Part shown: piece by piece, positions 11,755 to 23,655 of the stretch
Layout: each line of letters starts with the position of its first letter
Numbering within the stretch: the stretch's first letter is position 1
From: Vombatus ursinus
Taxonomy: Eukaryota > Chordata > Mammalia > Diprotodontia > Vombatidae
Assembly: GCF_900497805.2 (NCBI RefSeq)
Contig: NW_020954599.1
Location: 44,399,260-44,463,259 of the forward strand
Direction of reading: 5' to 3'
Length of the DNA stretch: 64,000 nt
Notes under the pieces: model-generated
Databases searched by the model: none
Told to the model about the DNA's origin: nothing
Seen by the model: the letters and a program-made list of their open reading frames with translations, nothing else
Position numbers and translations under genes: made by a program

Positions 11755-12245
11755 AGTGATATCTGTTGTTTTTACATTATAGTCATTTCCAGATATATCC
11801 ATCTGCCCCACCCCCCACCTAGTGGCCATTGTTTTGTAACAAGGGAACAAAAAATTAAGCAAAACCAATATATCAACCACATCTGACATACAACATTCCA
11901 CACTCATTGCCTCCCACTTCTCTGATGAAAGGAGGAGGTATACTTCCTCATTTCTTCTCTGGGAACAAGAGTTGTCATAATTACACATTATTCCATTTCT
12001 TATTTCCAGTTATTTTGTTGTAGTCATTGCATATGTTATTTTCCTTCCTCTGGATCAGATCAGGATGTTTTTCTATGTTTTTCTTACTTCTTTACTTTCA
12101 TCATTCCTTACAGTGTGATACTATACTATTATATTCATAATTTGTTTGGCCTTTCCCCAGTTGACAGGTACCCACTTTGTGTCTAGCTTTTTGCTACTAC
12201 AAAAAAGTGATGCTATGAATCCTTTGGCATGTTATCTGAATTTTC
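11755..12245 (-). mobile_element. L1/HAL1-type 3' end, antisense
   Basis: Contains gcctttccccagttgacagg and ctttttgctactac, which correspond backwards to the L1 ORF2 C-terminal text seen in the HAL1 at 63770-63850 (gatgcccatcaattggggaa). Strongly decayed and 5' truncated. Confidence 0.7.
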
Positions 12246-13067
12246 AAGAAAAATATTTGATCCTTTCACAAATGCTTTTATCTCACTATGTTTATTAGAC
12301 ATTTGAAAATAACTAGGCCATTTGCTAACTAAGTCTTTGATTCTGGGCCAGGCTTTTTGGAACTTGAGTCTCCTTCAATCTTAGTAAAATTTTCCCAGAT
12401 GAAAAGAAATTATTAGACCCTAGGGTGCTTAGACAAATGAAAGAAATTTTAGGGAATAAATTGTCAATTTTTTAAAATTGTTAGCTAGATATACATATAT
12501 ACAGACTCACACCTTTCCCAAGAGGGGAAATTAGGGAAAAGATTTTCCCCCCCACCTCGATTCTAATGGTATTCACAAAAGCAACGTTTAAGCAACTGAA
12601 GTTTCAGAGCACTTCCAAATTCTCACATAGCTTTCTTTGAATGCCCTTTCATTCATTTCCTTTGCAGGTGTTCTAGCATAATTTAAAGTGGTTTTGTTTT
12701 TGTTTTTGTTTTGTTGTTGGTGGGGGAAGATGGGAATGTTATGAGTATAGTCAATATTTGGGACCAGACAACCTGACTATCTCTCAGGTCAATGTCAATA
12801 AGTGACAAGGTAGAGTTGCTGTGATAGTTCTTAAAATGATATAATACAGTATTAGTGTCAAGCAGAAACATCAAGAACTCTCCCCATCCTTGAAAAAAAA
12901 AATTATTAGTAAATAATCAGCAATCTATTGAACTAAAAATTAACTGTATTAATGGGCACTAGAATAAAGATAGTTACACCCTATGTATGAATAAGTGTTG
13001 CAGAAGATAAAGAATTAGGGAAATTCTATGAAGAAATTCCCAATTTAACTAGCAAATTGCAGTAGGT

Positions 13068-13338
13068 AAATAGGCTCTTTAGCATTCAAATCTGACTTCA
13101 TACACTTTCTAGCTGTGTGACCCCAGGATTAAATGACTCAGGACAAGTCATTTAGTTTCTATTTGCCTCAGTTTCCTTAACTGTAAAATGAGAATATTAG
13201 AAGTCATTTAACCTTGTTTGCCTCAGTTTCTTCCTCAAAGTGGAGAAGAAAATGGTAAACCACTCTAGTATCTTTGCCAAGAAAAATCCCATATAGAGTC
13301 ATGAAGAGTCAGACGTGACCAAAAAAAAAAACTGAACA
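13068..13338 (+). mobile_element. Mar1-type SINE, internally rearranged
   Basis: Sense copy with ctagctgtgtgaccccag, gcctcagtttccttaactgt and then a second gcctcagtttcttcctc block. It ends with atcccatatagagtcatgaa, agagtcagacgtgacc and an A run. The repeated middle block suggests a small internal duplication or chimera. Confidence 0.75.
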
Positions 13339-13849
13339 TGAACATTGTCTTGGTTTCGTGCTTATCAGTTTTCATAGTTGTTTGTGGCCTATCACCAGAT
13401 ATCGTTAATCATGGGAAAACAGCCACAGAAGGAAAATAAAATGATCAACTCCCCGCTTCCATAGACAAGATGAAACAAATGAAACTCACTGAACTTTTTT
13501 TTTTTTGCCTGCAGCCACACCTCTCTTGTTTTCGAACAGTTGATCCTATAATGGGCCATCTGTCTTTGCTGCTTCCAGTACTTTGTTGAAGTTTGCCTAA
13601 CCAGCTGTATCTGCATCATTACTAACCACAGATAACAGAACACAAGTTTCAACACTGGAGGACAATAAACAAGAGCTCGATTGTTAAAGACTAATGGGCA
13701 GAAAATGCCTTTCATTTTCTCTAGCACATCGTTTTTGTTGAGTTAGGGTGTGGAGAGAAGCATAAATGAGAACACAAAACTAATTTTTTCTTGGTGTATG
13801 TATGTATGTATGTGTGCTAGATAAAGGTGTGAGAGGCAGTGTGGCACAG

Positions 13850-14014
13850 TCGGTTGTGCCTCTAACAGCTATCAACTGTTTGGTTGTAACCTCACCCTCT
13901 CAGCGCCAGACAGCTCTCTAGCATGACCAAGGAGAGACTACTCCCAATAAGTATTGCTAAGAGGGAGTCTAGACAAGGAATTCTTATGACATCACAGGCC
14001 TAGACCAAAGAGAA
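13850..14014 (+). mobile_element. SINE with 'atgacatcacaggcctagacc' type 3' end
   Basis: Head gaggcagtgtggcacagtcg, middle ctctcagcgccagacagctc, and the end gacatcacaggcctagacca. The central tRNA-like part is decayed. Two more copies of this family, both with insertions, are at 32452 and 33930. Confidence 0.6.
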
Positions 14015-14111
14015 AGAAAAATGAATTTAGAGGGAGGAAAATGAACTATTTTCAAACGTTAAGGAGATTCCAATAAAGGGGAGCATTTCTTGTCTTCAAA
14101 GTAAAATATAA

Positions 14112-14388
14112 TGGTAATAATAATAATAATAATAATAGCTAACATTTACATAGAACTTCAAGTTTTGAAAAGTGCTTCGTGTAGACTATCTCATTTAATC
14201 CTCATAATAGCCCTGGAAGATAGGTACTATTATTATCCTCACTTTACAAAGGAAGAAACTAAGTCTGAAAGTGGTTAAATGACTTGGCTAGGTTCATCCA
14301 GCTAATAAGTGGCAGTGGCAGTATTTGAACTCAGACTTTCCTGACTCCAACTCCAATACATCCTCCACTCCACCGCCAAGCTATTTCA
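14112..14388 (-). mobile_element. MIR/THER-type SINE, antisense, with (TAA)n
   Basis: Antisense copy from gctaacatttacatagaact to gactccaactccaatacatc, preceded by eight TAA units at 14115-14138. The microsatellite sits at the element 3' end. Confidence 0.85.
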
Positions 14389-14764
14389 ACATCTGCAATG
14401 TAGCACCTTTCATTTGCTGTATCAGCACTGCTTCCATAGGACCTTGCCAAGGCAAAATGACAAAATTATCTGGGGATTTTAAGCTAAAAACAAGACAAAA
14501 CAGTAAAGCTGTGAACATTTTCCTTTTACCTAAAGCACTATTGTGTTCATTAAACCATTTGCTCAGCTAGTGAAGACCTCACAACAGAATATATTCTTAG
14601 AATAAAATTCCCATTATGGTTTTGTCAGGTATCTGGTTTTGTATGTATTGATGCTAAAATATAAGCTTTATAGTCTGAATAACAAATGAAATGGACAGAT
14701 TTCCACAGTTTCCCTTCTATGGAAGAAAGTAAGAGCAACAGATTACCTTGTCCTAGTAGGAAGA

Positions 14765-14858
14765 AAACTAAAGTTGGAGTCTGAAGACATGGGTTCCAGT
14801 CTCAGCTCTGTCATTTCTGTGTGACCTTCAGTAAGTAATGTTATCTACCTGGGATTTA
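14765..14858 (+). mobile_element. MIR 5' half
   Basis: Head gttggagtctgaagacatggg, then tctgtgtgaccttcagtaag. The 3' half is missing. It ends close to the start of the GA microsatellite. Confidence 0.6.
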
Positions 14859-14884
14859 GCTTGCTCTATGATGTAAAAAGATTT

Positions 14885-14887
<3 letters not shown>

Positions 14888-14941
<54 letters not shown>

Positions 14942-15070
14942 AAATAGATAGATGGAGAGGTAGAGAAGTAGTGAGATAGTAGAATGGAGAGGTAGGTAGA
15001 GAGATAGGTAGATAGATAGATACAAGGATGAATGGATAGGTACAAGTTGTAGGTAGGTGATAAATAGATA
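14888..15070 (+). repeat. (GA)n then (GATA/GGTA)n microsatellite
   Basis: About 26 pure GA units at 14889-14940, followed by roughly 130 bases of imperfect GATA, GGTA and GATG units. Antisense frames give Ser/Leu-rich low-complexity ORFs, which are artefacts. Confidence 0.95.
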
Positions 15071-15242
15071 AGATTCCTTCAAACTCTGATACTTTGAAAT
15101 ATATTATTACAAACGAACACCTATAGAAATTTTTTTTCAAAACTAAAGAACAAGAAAAAAAACCCTCCCTAGGATACTGCTGTTTTCTCTGAGGAGGCCA
15201 AATTTATTCCAGCCTATACCTTAAATCCCTCATTGTCCCTAG

Positions 15243-15722
15243 CCAATGCTTGACTTGGAATCAGGAGTACCTGGGTTCAGATTCTACCTGTGACACTAGT
15301 TTTATGACCTAGGCAAATGACCTAACTGCTATCTGCCTTATTTCTTATTCCTCATTTGTTTCTAACATTTATATACTTATTACTATGTACCAGGCACTGC
15401 ACCAAGTGTTTTGCAGTTATTATCTTATTTGATCTTCACAACAATCCTGGGGGGGGGGAGGTACTATTATTATCCCTATTTTTCAGACAAGGAAACTGAA
15501 GCAAATAGGGGTTAAGTGACTTGCTTAGGATAATACAGTTAATAAGTATCTGAGGCCATATTTGAACTCAGGTCTTCTTGACTACAGGTTGATTGCTCTA
15601 TATACTGCATCATCATAATAATAGCACCTACCTCCCAAGGATTGTTATGAGGATCAAATGAAATTATGTATACGAAGTGTTTTGGAAACCTTAAAGTGCT
15701 AGGTAAATGTTAGACAACATTG
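15243..15722 (+). mobile_element. MIR interrupted by an antisense MIR
   Basis: A sense MIR starts with gacttggaatcaggagtacc and stops near 15357. It resumes at about 15616 with ataatagcacctacctccca. An antisense MIR/THER lies between at about 15359-15615: ctaacatttatatacttatt, a run of ten G, then tttttcagacaaggaaactg. This is a nested insertion; exact ends are uncertain. Confidence 0.75.
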
Positions 15723-16364
15723 TCTTCTTGTTCTCAACTTTTTTTTGATAGAAATGGTTCTGAGACAAGTTGCTATCATGCCTGCCATATTCTTTTATAT
15801 TTAATATTCTAAGGACTGTTATAGAGGTGGATAAAATAACTATAGTTAAATCAGAACACTACTCATCTTCTCCAAAATCAATTAAAACATTTGCAATACA
15901 ACCCCAATAGTGGACAGGACAACAGAGAAGATATATGTGTCCTCCTTTAATGATATAATATTGATATCCTCTGCTGGGTCTCTATTCTTTTGAAGCTTTT
16001 GGTTCCATGTAGCTTGGGAATTTTGAACATTTGTAATGTCAATCCCTATTGAAGGTATTATTCTTAAGTTTTTATGAATCAATATTTTATCTGGACAAAT
16101 GTGAGCAAAAGTTCAGTTTTTGATAGTGGTCCAGTTTCAATACAGTTTATTGATTGAGTTTTCTCTGATATTTTGAAGCCTTTTTATAGTTGGAGATTTG
16201 TCATCTATCAGTCTCTGAAATATAGTAATGTTTTTATTATTAACAAGTCTAAGCACTAGGCATGTCTTGCTATGTATTCAGTAGGTGCTCAACTCTTATA
16301 GCATGCAGTGACACATTGTGGTTTCACTGTTATTGTTGCTATTATTATTGATATCATGAGATTT

Positions 16365-16470
16365 AAAACTGGAATATTCTTAGAGGTTATCTGGTCTAGC
16401 TTCCTCCTTTATAGATGAAGAAACTGAGGCTCAGAGATGTGACATGAATTCAAACAGCTAACATATACGA
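16365..16470 (-). mobile_element. MIR-related fragment, antisense
   Basis: Contains ttatctggtctagcttcctc and gatgaagaaactgaggctca, the 3' half of the antisense MIR-type repeat common in this window. Confidence 0.6.
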
Positions 16471-16802
16471 AGACTGGGATTCTGCATTTATTTGCACTGG
16501 AAATCATTCTGCAGAAAAGCTCACTCTTCAAACCAGGCATACTTATGGAAAGAATTTTCCCAAGCTCTTTTGCTCTCCTTATTTCCTTTTTACCTCAGGT
16601 TATGTCTCTAGATCAAAGACTGAACAGTCCCAGAATGACCTGAGGCAAAAATGTAAGGGCATTCTGACTCAACTTCTAGACAAAGTTATTTGAGCCAATG
16701 AAGACATTGGCCTTGTGGTCGATCACGCCCTCTTTCTTGATATTCTATCATCCCTTAGCTCTGAGACACTGCTACTCCCTCCTGGTTCATGTCTTACCTT
16801 AC

Positions 16803-17000
16803 AGGCTGTTTTTGTGGCACACTGGAAAGAATATTGGTTCTAGAATCAGACGACTGTGATTGAAATCGCTCCCCTAGTATTTACCATATCTGAGACCTTG
16901 GGAAAGTCATTTAACACATTTGGGCCTTAGTTTTCTCATCTGTAAAATGAGAGGGTTGAAGTAGATGGATCCTTCCAGCTCTAAAGATCTGATTCTTTCT
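16803..17000 (+). mobile_element. MIR-related SINE
   Basis: Sense copy: ggcacactggaaagaatatt, ccttgggaaagtcatttaac, ttctcatctgtaaaatgaga, then gaagtagatggatccttcca and aagatctgattct. Same family as 9432-9615. Confidence 0.7.
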
Positions 17001-17004
17001 ACTC

Positions 17005-17880
17005 CCTAAATGTAGGTATTCCTCAAGATTGTGCCCTCATTATTTTTATTCTATTCTATTATTATTCTATTTTATTTATCAATTTGACTTAAACTAGTGC
17101 ATGTATATTAATATTCATCTAAATGTTAATATTGATATTAATTAATATTAATCTAGAGCCAGATCTCTAACTCTGATCACCCTCCTACTGTACCTATATT
17201 TCCTATTTTTTGTTGTTCTTAAAAAGATATATATTTTATTATCATTTATTTTTAACTAGATATTATTACAAAAACAACAAATAACTGCACCCTGCTTTAA
17301 ACTGTAAATAGTGGAACTTTCCACATGAGGTGAAACCTCTTCAGACCATAGTTTGATTCACTCTGAGTTTTATATTCAGGTATATGTATTAGGCTTGTTT
17401 TTTTTTTTAAAGATGATTTAATATTTTATTTTTCCCCCAATTATATGTAAAAACAATTTTTAACGTTCATTTTTTTTAAATTTTGAGTTCCAAATTCTCT
17501 TCCTCCTCCTTCCTTCTTCATTGAGAAGGAAAGAAATTTGATATAGGTTATATATGTACATAGACCTACATTTCCAACTGCCTAGAGGGTATCTCAACTT
17601 GGATATCCTGCCAGAACCTCAAACTCAGTATGTCCCAGTCCAAACTCAGAATCTTCCCTAACAAACCTGTTCCTTCTCCTGACCTTTTCATTGCTGTCTT
17701 TGAGGTCACAATTCTTCCAGTCACCAAGATAAGAAAACAGAATCATCTTTAAGCTTTCCTCCCTTTTGTCTTACACTTCCCATTTAGATCCCAAGTCCTG
17801 CCTTTCTGACTTCATAATGTCTTATGCATGTCTGCCTTCCTTCCAATTCCCAAAACTATAATCTAGATAAAACAGGGCAT
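17005..17880 (+). mobile_element. L2 LINE, ORF2 end and 3' part, split by L1
   Basis: Sense L2 sequence at 17005-17203 and 17564-17880. The second part contains tggatatcctgccagaacct and caaactcagtatgtccca, matching the L2 region for the C-terminal part of ORF2. The break is a 360-bp insertion with its own TSD. Confidence 0.7.
17204..17563 (-). mobile_element. L1 3' end with candidate 3' transduction
   Basis: On the minus strand a truncated L1/HAL1 3' end (17563 down to 17410) finishes in an A tail (12 T at 17398-17409 on plus). It is followed by about 190 bases that are not L1. These end in an AATAAA-containing, A-rich second tail (ttattatcat and tattttttgttg on plus). The TSD encloses both parts: acctatatttcc at 17192-17203 and acctacatttcc at 17564-17575. 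Confidence 0.7.
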
Positions 17881-18394
17881 GTGACCCACAATACAGCAGA
17901 CCAGACATCTTCTCTGGCTCCACTCTCAAAAAACAAAAACAAAAACAAAACAAGAATAAGGAGAATTTTGAATTATATGTGGAATAATTAGAGCTTAATC
18001 CACAAGACGAGAAAGTAAGAATTCTTCAAGATATGAATTAACAGTGGAAAAGTGTTTGTTCAGCATCCTTCCTCCACTAGCGTCAGGCAGGAATATACAA
18101 CTGGCCCACAGGCTTGTATCTAGTTCCCAAAAAAAAATAGCAGTAAACAGAGATAGGCTTTCTGCTGCAGAGATTTCTGGAACCTCTTCACCTTCTCTCT
18201 GCTCTAGAACCCCTTAAAACAGTTAATGACAATTCTGTTTAGTCATGTGAGGAGGATGAGGGGGAGAGGAAAGATGATACCCTCTGCTTAGGGAAGCCCT
18301 TAGGTTAGAGGGCCCCAAAGACTATAAATACTCTCTATATAACAACCTCATTTCATCCCAAAACCTTGTGAAATGGCGGTTTGCTGAATGCTTC

Positions 18395-18551
18395 CAGGGG
18401 TAGGAAACCTGCAGCCTCAAGGCCACATGTGGCCCTGTAGGTCCTCAAGTGTGGCCCATTTGTTCTGTGAAGTTTGGATTCAGTCAAAGGGCCACACTTA
18501 AGGACCTAGAGGGCCACATATGACCTAGAGGTCACAGGTTCCCCACCTCTG
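18395..18551. mobile_element. palindromic hAT-type MITE (family B)
   Basis: Ends are caggggtaggaaacctgcag and, reversed, cagaggtggggaacctgtga. They are inverted repeats with the CAG...CTG signature of hAT transposons. The interior is also largely palindromic around ggccacatgtggcc. No ORF, so non-autonomous. I could not find a convincing 8-bp TSD. A second copy is at 50219-50405. Confidence 0.75.
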
Positions 18552-18666
18552 CTAGACCATCCAAGATGGCATTATCCATGTGGAAGATTCTAGGAGCCTG
18601 CTTCCAGGAGACTGGAGGACTAGAGCATGGATGGACATTTTTCAGTAGCTTACTACATAGTTTGGG

Positions 18667-18901
18667 CAGGGAAAGAGTGCCTCGTCTGGAGTCAGGAAGA
18701 TCTGAGTTCAAATCTGACCTCAGATACTTACTAGCTGTGTGACCCTAGGCAAGTCACTTAACTCTGTTTGCCTCAGTTTCCTCATCTGTGAAATGAGCTG
18801 GAGAAGGATATGTCAAATCACTCTAGTATCTTTGCCAAGAAAAGGGATCCGAAAGGGATCACAAAGAATTAGACACAACTGAAAACAACTAAACAACAAC
18901 C
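18667..18901 (+). mobile_element. Mar1-type SINE with TSD
   Basis: Sense Mar1: ctggagtcaggaagatctga, gtgtgaccctaggcaagtca, gatcacaaagaattagacac, tail aacaactaaacaacaac. Flanks share acat(a)gtttggg at 18655-18666 and 18902-18912, a TSD with one indel. Confidence 0.9.
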
Positions 18902-18959
18902 ACATGTTTGGGAGCAACCTTTTTCTTGTGTTTAGAATTGTTCGTGTCATTGAAATGTT

Positions 18960-19700
18960 CTAACAGAGTAGCAGGCAGGACTTTTATTGGCAGTCTTGCT
19001 GGAGAGTGAAGGACTAACCATGCAGTAACAGGAAACGGCCCTGAGGGTAATTTACTTCATCCCTCACTCCCTTAAGACACTTGGTCCGAGAAACGGACCT
19101 GGGGTTTTGACCTTTTTTAAATTTGGGAGGTTTTTCGCACTTGAGGTGCAGGAGCAAAGGGACCCACCTGGAAAATATGACCTGGAACTCTAGCCTGGGA
19201 TTCCAGAAATCCAGAAATCCAGTAATCCAGGAAGGGTGTTACAACCAGCCCAGTTTTGAGGAACAACGCTCAGAAAATGACAACCCAGCTTGGCTTCAGA
19301 CTTGAATTTGGTGGGATTAAAGTCTGTATAAGAATTGAGCTAAACTGTGAACCTAATTCCAGCTTTACTCCCAAATGACAGGTGATTTAGTGAAGGTTAT
19401 ACCCCTTAGATGTTGAGGAAAATATTGTGTATTTGTCCTTACTGTATCTTTGAAGTAAATGTCTCTTTATTAAAGTGAATCCAGTTTTAAGCTGCTAAGT
19501 GGAAGTGGGTTGCTTATCTTTGGTCCCCTAATAATGGAGGGACACAGCAGGTTGTAGGCACGAGTTTTTGGCAGAGAAAAGTAATACCCAGAGAAACCCC
19601 CCAGAGAAAAGTAACGCCTCCTCCAGGTACCAGAGAACCCTTTAGGAAGTAAAATATAACAGGCCCGGCCTTCAGAGAGTGGGGACAGCATCAACTGTGT
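18960..19700 (+). other. unassigned interspersed-repeat-like segment
   Basis: A GC-richer block with a fourfold imperfect tandem of (c)cagaaatc around 19200-19230, and text such as tttattaaagtgaatccagt that recalls a retroelement 3' end. I cannot name a family. A decayed LTR is possible. The ORFs of 60-74 codons have no recognisable domain. Confidence 0.3.
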
Positions 19701-20280
19701 TATAATTGCATGTTGATTTAGCTTACCTAGAAAAGAAAAGAATGAGAGCCTGGGAAGGAATTAGAGGAGAGGGACCAGTCTGAGAGACTGTACCAAACTT
19801 CAAGAAAAGGGGACTAAAATCCAGCTGAAGCCAGTCTCCAGAAGATAGATTTAGACCAGAGATGATGAAATGTGAGAGGAGGCTGAGGTAGCTTTATGGT
19901 CCCGTACTTGTGGGTCTGTACACACCATCAAAGAAGGACAATTCAGAAAATGAATGATGGGTTAACATAAAGAAAGAAGTCTGAAATACCAAAGATTATA
20001 AGAGGAAGAAAATTTAATTAAAAACCTAAAGCACAAGCAAGAAAATCAGCAGAGAAGAGCCTAAAATTAAAAAAAAAAACAAAACTAAAACTAGCTCTCT
20101 GAATAAATAGTAAAAGACAAAGGGAAATGAACAAATGCCTAATGGAACACTGTTGAATTTCCAAAGAGAGAATGGAACAACCAGAAATTTCAGAAATGTT
20201 TAAAAGAAAAATGAAATATATACAAGAAGAAATTAAAATAGAAAAGGTTTGAATGTGTAGTTTTCAAAGCAGAAATGACT

Positions 20281-20403
20281 AGCAGAGGAAGAAGCAGAAG
20301 AAGAAAAAGAAGAAAAAGGGAGAGGAGGAGGAGGAGGAGAAGGAAGAGAAGAAGGAGAAGGAGAAGGAGGAGAACATGAAGATGATAACGATGACAAAGA
20401 AGA
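20281..20403 (+). repeat. polypurine tract (GAA/GGA)n
   Basis: More than 120 bases almost purely A and G, with GGA and GAA triplets. It lies directly before an antisense MIR. The antisense Leu/Ser-rich ORFs are artefacts. Confidence 0.9.
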
Positions 20404-20651
20404 GCTAACATTTATACATTGTTTATTACACACCAGGTACTGTGCCAAGCTCTTCACAAATTTCTCATTTGATCCTCACAAAAACCATGGGATTATAATT
20501 ATCCCCATTTTACAGGGGAGGAAACATAGGCAGACGAGGTTTAAAGACTTGCCCAAGGTCACAGAACCAGTAAGTGTCTGAGGGTGAATTTAAACTCAGG
20601 TCTTCTTGACTCCAGGCCAGTTGCTCTATCCACAGAACCACCCAAATGCCC
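20404..20651 (-). mobile_element. MIR/THER-type SINE, antisense
   Basis: Antisense copy: gctaacatttatacattgtt, catttgatcctcacaaaaac, gacttgcccaaggtcacaga, ttgctctatccacagaacca. Confidence 0.85.
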
Positions 20652-20844
20652 CCATTAGATTAACTTGAATCCATAGTGGCAAGGTTCTCTAAAGAATTGA
20701 AAGAGAGAATAATATTTGCAATATGAAAATTTTGAATTGGCAGAAAATGTGGAAGAAGAAAAGCAAAAGGTATTAGTGTAATACACACATATTCCATATG
20801 TGTTAAACTCTTAGAGAATGTAGTGATATGTTGTCGTTTCACAC

Positions 20845-20897
20845 AAACATACACCACACACATACACACACATACACACACACACACACATACACAA
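20845..20897 (+). repeat. (CA)n microsatellite
   Basis: Imperfect CA repeat with several TA interruptions, about 50 bases. Confidence 0.9.
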
Positions 20898-21117
20898 ATA
20901 TTAAACAAGCCAGCCAAAGTCATTGATTTCAAAGATAGAATGCATTGACACAACTTAAGGATCATAAATTTCCCAGAAAATTAAAAAAAAAAACCCATGC
21001 ACCATAATGCAAGAAATAATACAAGAAAGCTACCCAGACAGAGCTCCTGCGCATAGAAAACAAAAACCAGTCAAAAGAATTTACAGATCCCCTCCAGAAA
21101 AAAAAAGTCAATATAAT

Positions 21118-21665
21118 ACATTTGCTTAGTACCATATCTAGACTTTTACGATATCATTCTGACTGCAATTCTGCCTCACATCACTCTCTGCTTCAACCAA
21201 TTCTATCTTCCCTGATGCAGAGCTCAGCTTCTGTCCATTACCTTTTGAAATTTTTTAATTGCTCCCATTATGTAATAATAAAATCCAAACTCCTCATTTT
21301 AGCTTTCAAAGCCCACCATTATCTGGCCCCAACCTTCCTTTCTAGCTTGATCCCACATTACTCTCCCTTTTTGTAACCTGAGTTCATGTTTTTCTTTCTA
21401 CTTAGAATCTCTTCTCCTGTATCTCTGCCCACTGAAGCTTGTCCATCCTTCAAGGTTTTATGGTGCTCTATGTCTCTGGTGCTCTATGAACTCTTTCCTT
21501 ATCCCCTCTCAGATGAACAGCCTCTTTTCTTCCTCTGAACAGTTTTTATATTATATTTATTTCTATGTATTTACTAAGTTCTTTTATGTATTGTACCCCT
21601 AGTGCCTAACAGAATTCTTGGCACATAGTAGGTGTTCAATAAGTATTTCTTGATTGAATGATTTG
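21118..21665 (+). mobile_element. L2 LINE 3' part
   Basis: Sense L2: aatccaaactcctcatttta, gctttcaaagcccaccatta, gtccatccttcaaggtttta, ending cttggcacatagtaggtgtt, caataagtatttcttgattg. Complete at its 3' end, truncated 5'. Confidence 0.85.
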
Positions 21666-21784
21666 TGTGCATGTCTTTTCTCCTCTTCTCAGTTATTAAC
21701 TCCTCATTAATTGGGAGCTTATTGGGATTCATTTCAGGTTCCACAAGTACTAACCTATTGCATTATAAAACAACAGTAACAACA

Positions 21785-21930
21785 ATACAACAACAAGTAT
21801 TTATTAAGCTTCCACATTAAATATGTGCCAGACATCATGCTGAATGCTGGATATATAAAGAAAGGCAAAAACGTGCCTGTTCTCAAGAAACTCACATTCT
21901 AATTCACTAAATGAATACGTTGCAAAAGTG
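21785..21930 (-). mobile_element. L2 3' end, antisense
   Basis: Contains aacaagtatttattaagctt and tgtgccagacatcatgctga, then tctcaagaaactcacattct, the reverse complement of an L2 terminus. Confidence 0.7.
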
Positions 21931-21989
21931 CGTTGAGAGGTAGCATTGTATCTATTCACAATACATCATTCACATTATTACATTATTCA

Positions 21990-22198
21990 CAATAACTCAT
22001 GTTGGAATACCGCTTAGGATTCACAAAGCACTTTCTTATAATGATCCCATGAGGTAAATGGTGCAAGTAAAAAAAAAAAAAATTAACAGATGAGGAAACT
22101 GAGACTGAGAGAGACCTGGTCACATAGCTAGCTGTGACTCAAACCCAGGCTCCCTGATTCCACACCTATGAATTTTTTTTCACCATGCCATCTTGTGT
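21990..22198 (-). mobile_element. MIR-type SINE, antisense
   Basis: Antisense copy: gattcacaaagcactttctt, aacagatgaggaaactgaga, ggtcacatagctagctgtga, with a 14-A run inside at 22068-22081. Confidence 0.7.
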
Positions 22199-22199
22199 C

Positions 22200-23650
22200 C
22201 CACACAAATCCATGTAAACTCCAAATTCTTGAAATCAGGTTCTTCCATTTTTTGTTGCAGATGTTTGGGACAGAAGACTTAACCAATAGCACAGATGAAT
22301 ATGTGGAATTCTCTTAATTTATTTGGCCTTTCTTTGCTGCCTGGTGCCCCTCTACCATATAAAAAATCTCAGGAGGTTTGATAGACATAGTAAATCATTT
22401 CTGACCTTTAAGAGAATATCTTTATATCTTGGCAGAAGCAGGACCTTCAGAACTGCATGAATAGTTTCTATAATCACCACTTCAGATATGTGCCTGTTAA
22501 CTAAAGAAGGTATGTTTGCTAGCTTATACAGATGTGGGCATGACATTATGGGCCTCAGTGTGTTTATTGAAAGAGGAGGTGATAGCCTCATAATCTCTTC
22601 TAGTCTTAAATCCTATGACTATTATCATAGGAGGAGGGAAGAACTATTGGATAATTAGAAATTACACAGAGTAATCTACATAAAAGTTATATTTTTAGAT
22701 TATTTCTAAAATCTAAATTTCTAAAATAAATTATTTCTAAAAAAAAAAAAGGCCATAACTTGCTTCCGTGTTCAGGGAAGAGCCACATGTTCAAAGATCA
22801 GTTACCTCTTACACTTAGAAAAAGGTCCATTGATAGTAGTGATATGATAAGAATCAAGCAGTTGGATTTTCCAGTAGAAAAAGCAGTTTACAAATGCAAA
22901 GACTTGTTACTCCTTCCCAGAGGTCAAATCTGCTGGTCTGTTGGACTAATCAAAGAAAAGAATTAGCAAATGTGAGTTGGCAACTCATGATAAAATCCCA
23001 AGTAGATTTCACGCCCATCTTGTGTTCCAACTCAACAGTCAGAATGCAGAGAACTTTTTTGGACTTGGCAAATTTTATGAGTTGTAATTAAAGACTGATC
23101 ACCCTTTAATGAGCTTCTTCCATTTAAAGCAAGGATGCAACTTTATCTTATCTAAGGCATAAGAATCTACCAAATAAAGCGTATCTGTAAGTACCATAAG
23201 TTTCCATTGTGAACAAAATGAGATTAGTGAGGAGCACCTGGGAATGTAGAAGATAAGGTTGCTGTCCATAACCAAAAAATAAAACTTAGAGATAAACTGT
23301 GACAGATAATATTTCTAGAGCTAGACTCCAAAGAATTGGTACTTCAGTAGGGATTTACAGGATAACAGAGGATGCTTGTGGAAAAGAAAAAAAAAATGGT
23401 CTATGTTTGTTTAGCTCCTCTGTGGCAGTTTCTTGAAACAGATGGACAGCTGCAATTCTTTCCTTCCCCCCACCAAAAAAGGGGGACAAGAAACCTTGGT
23501 GCACATAAATCTGATGACAAAATGGGTTAGGATTTATGAAAGAAGAGAACATTCCCCACCTCCAACATATCATTTTATTCATAATAGGTAAACCACAGTC
23601 TTCAGAACAACTGGAGAGTTCTGTGAAATGTATTAGATCCAAAGATACTA
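22200..23650. other. unassigned non-coding stretch
   Basis: No repeat family recognised with confidence. ORFs up to 95 codons (23355-23642, minus) show no domain and no coding-like context. Confidence 0.4.
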
Positions 23651-23655
23651 TATTA

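Noticed and set aside
14828-15140. Ser/Leu-rich ORFs on the minus strand
   Set aside because: Translation of the GA/GATA microsatellite.
20190-20457. Leu-rich and Ser/Pro-rich antisense ORFs
   Set aside because: Translation of the polypurine tract in two frames.
19960-21115. possible decayed LINE ORF around the MIR at 20404
   Set aside because: The A-rich text looks vaguely like a LINE coding region, but no conserved motif could be pointed to.
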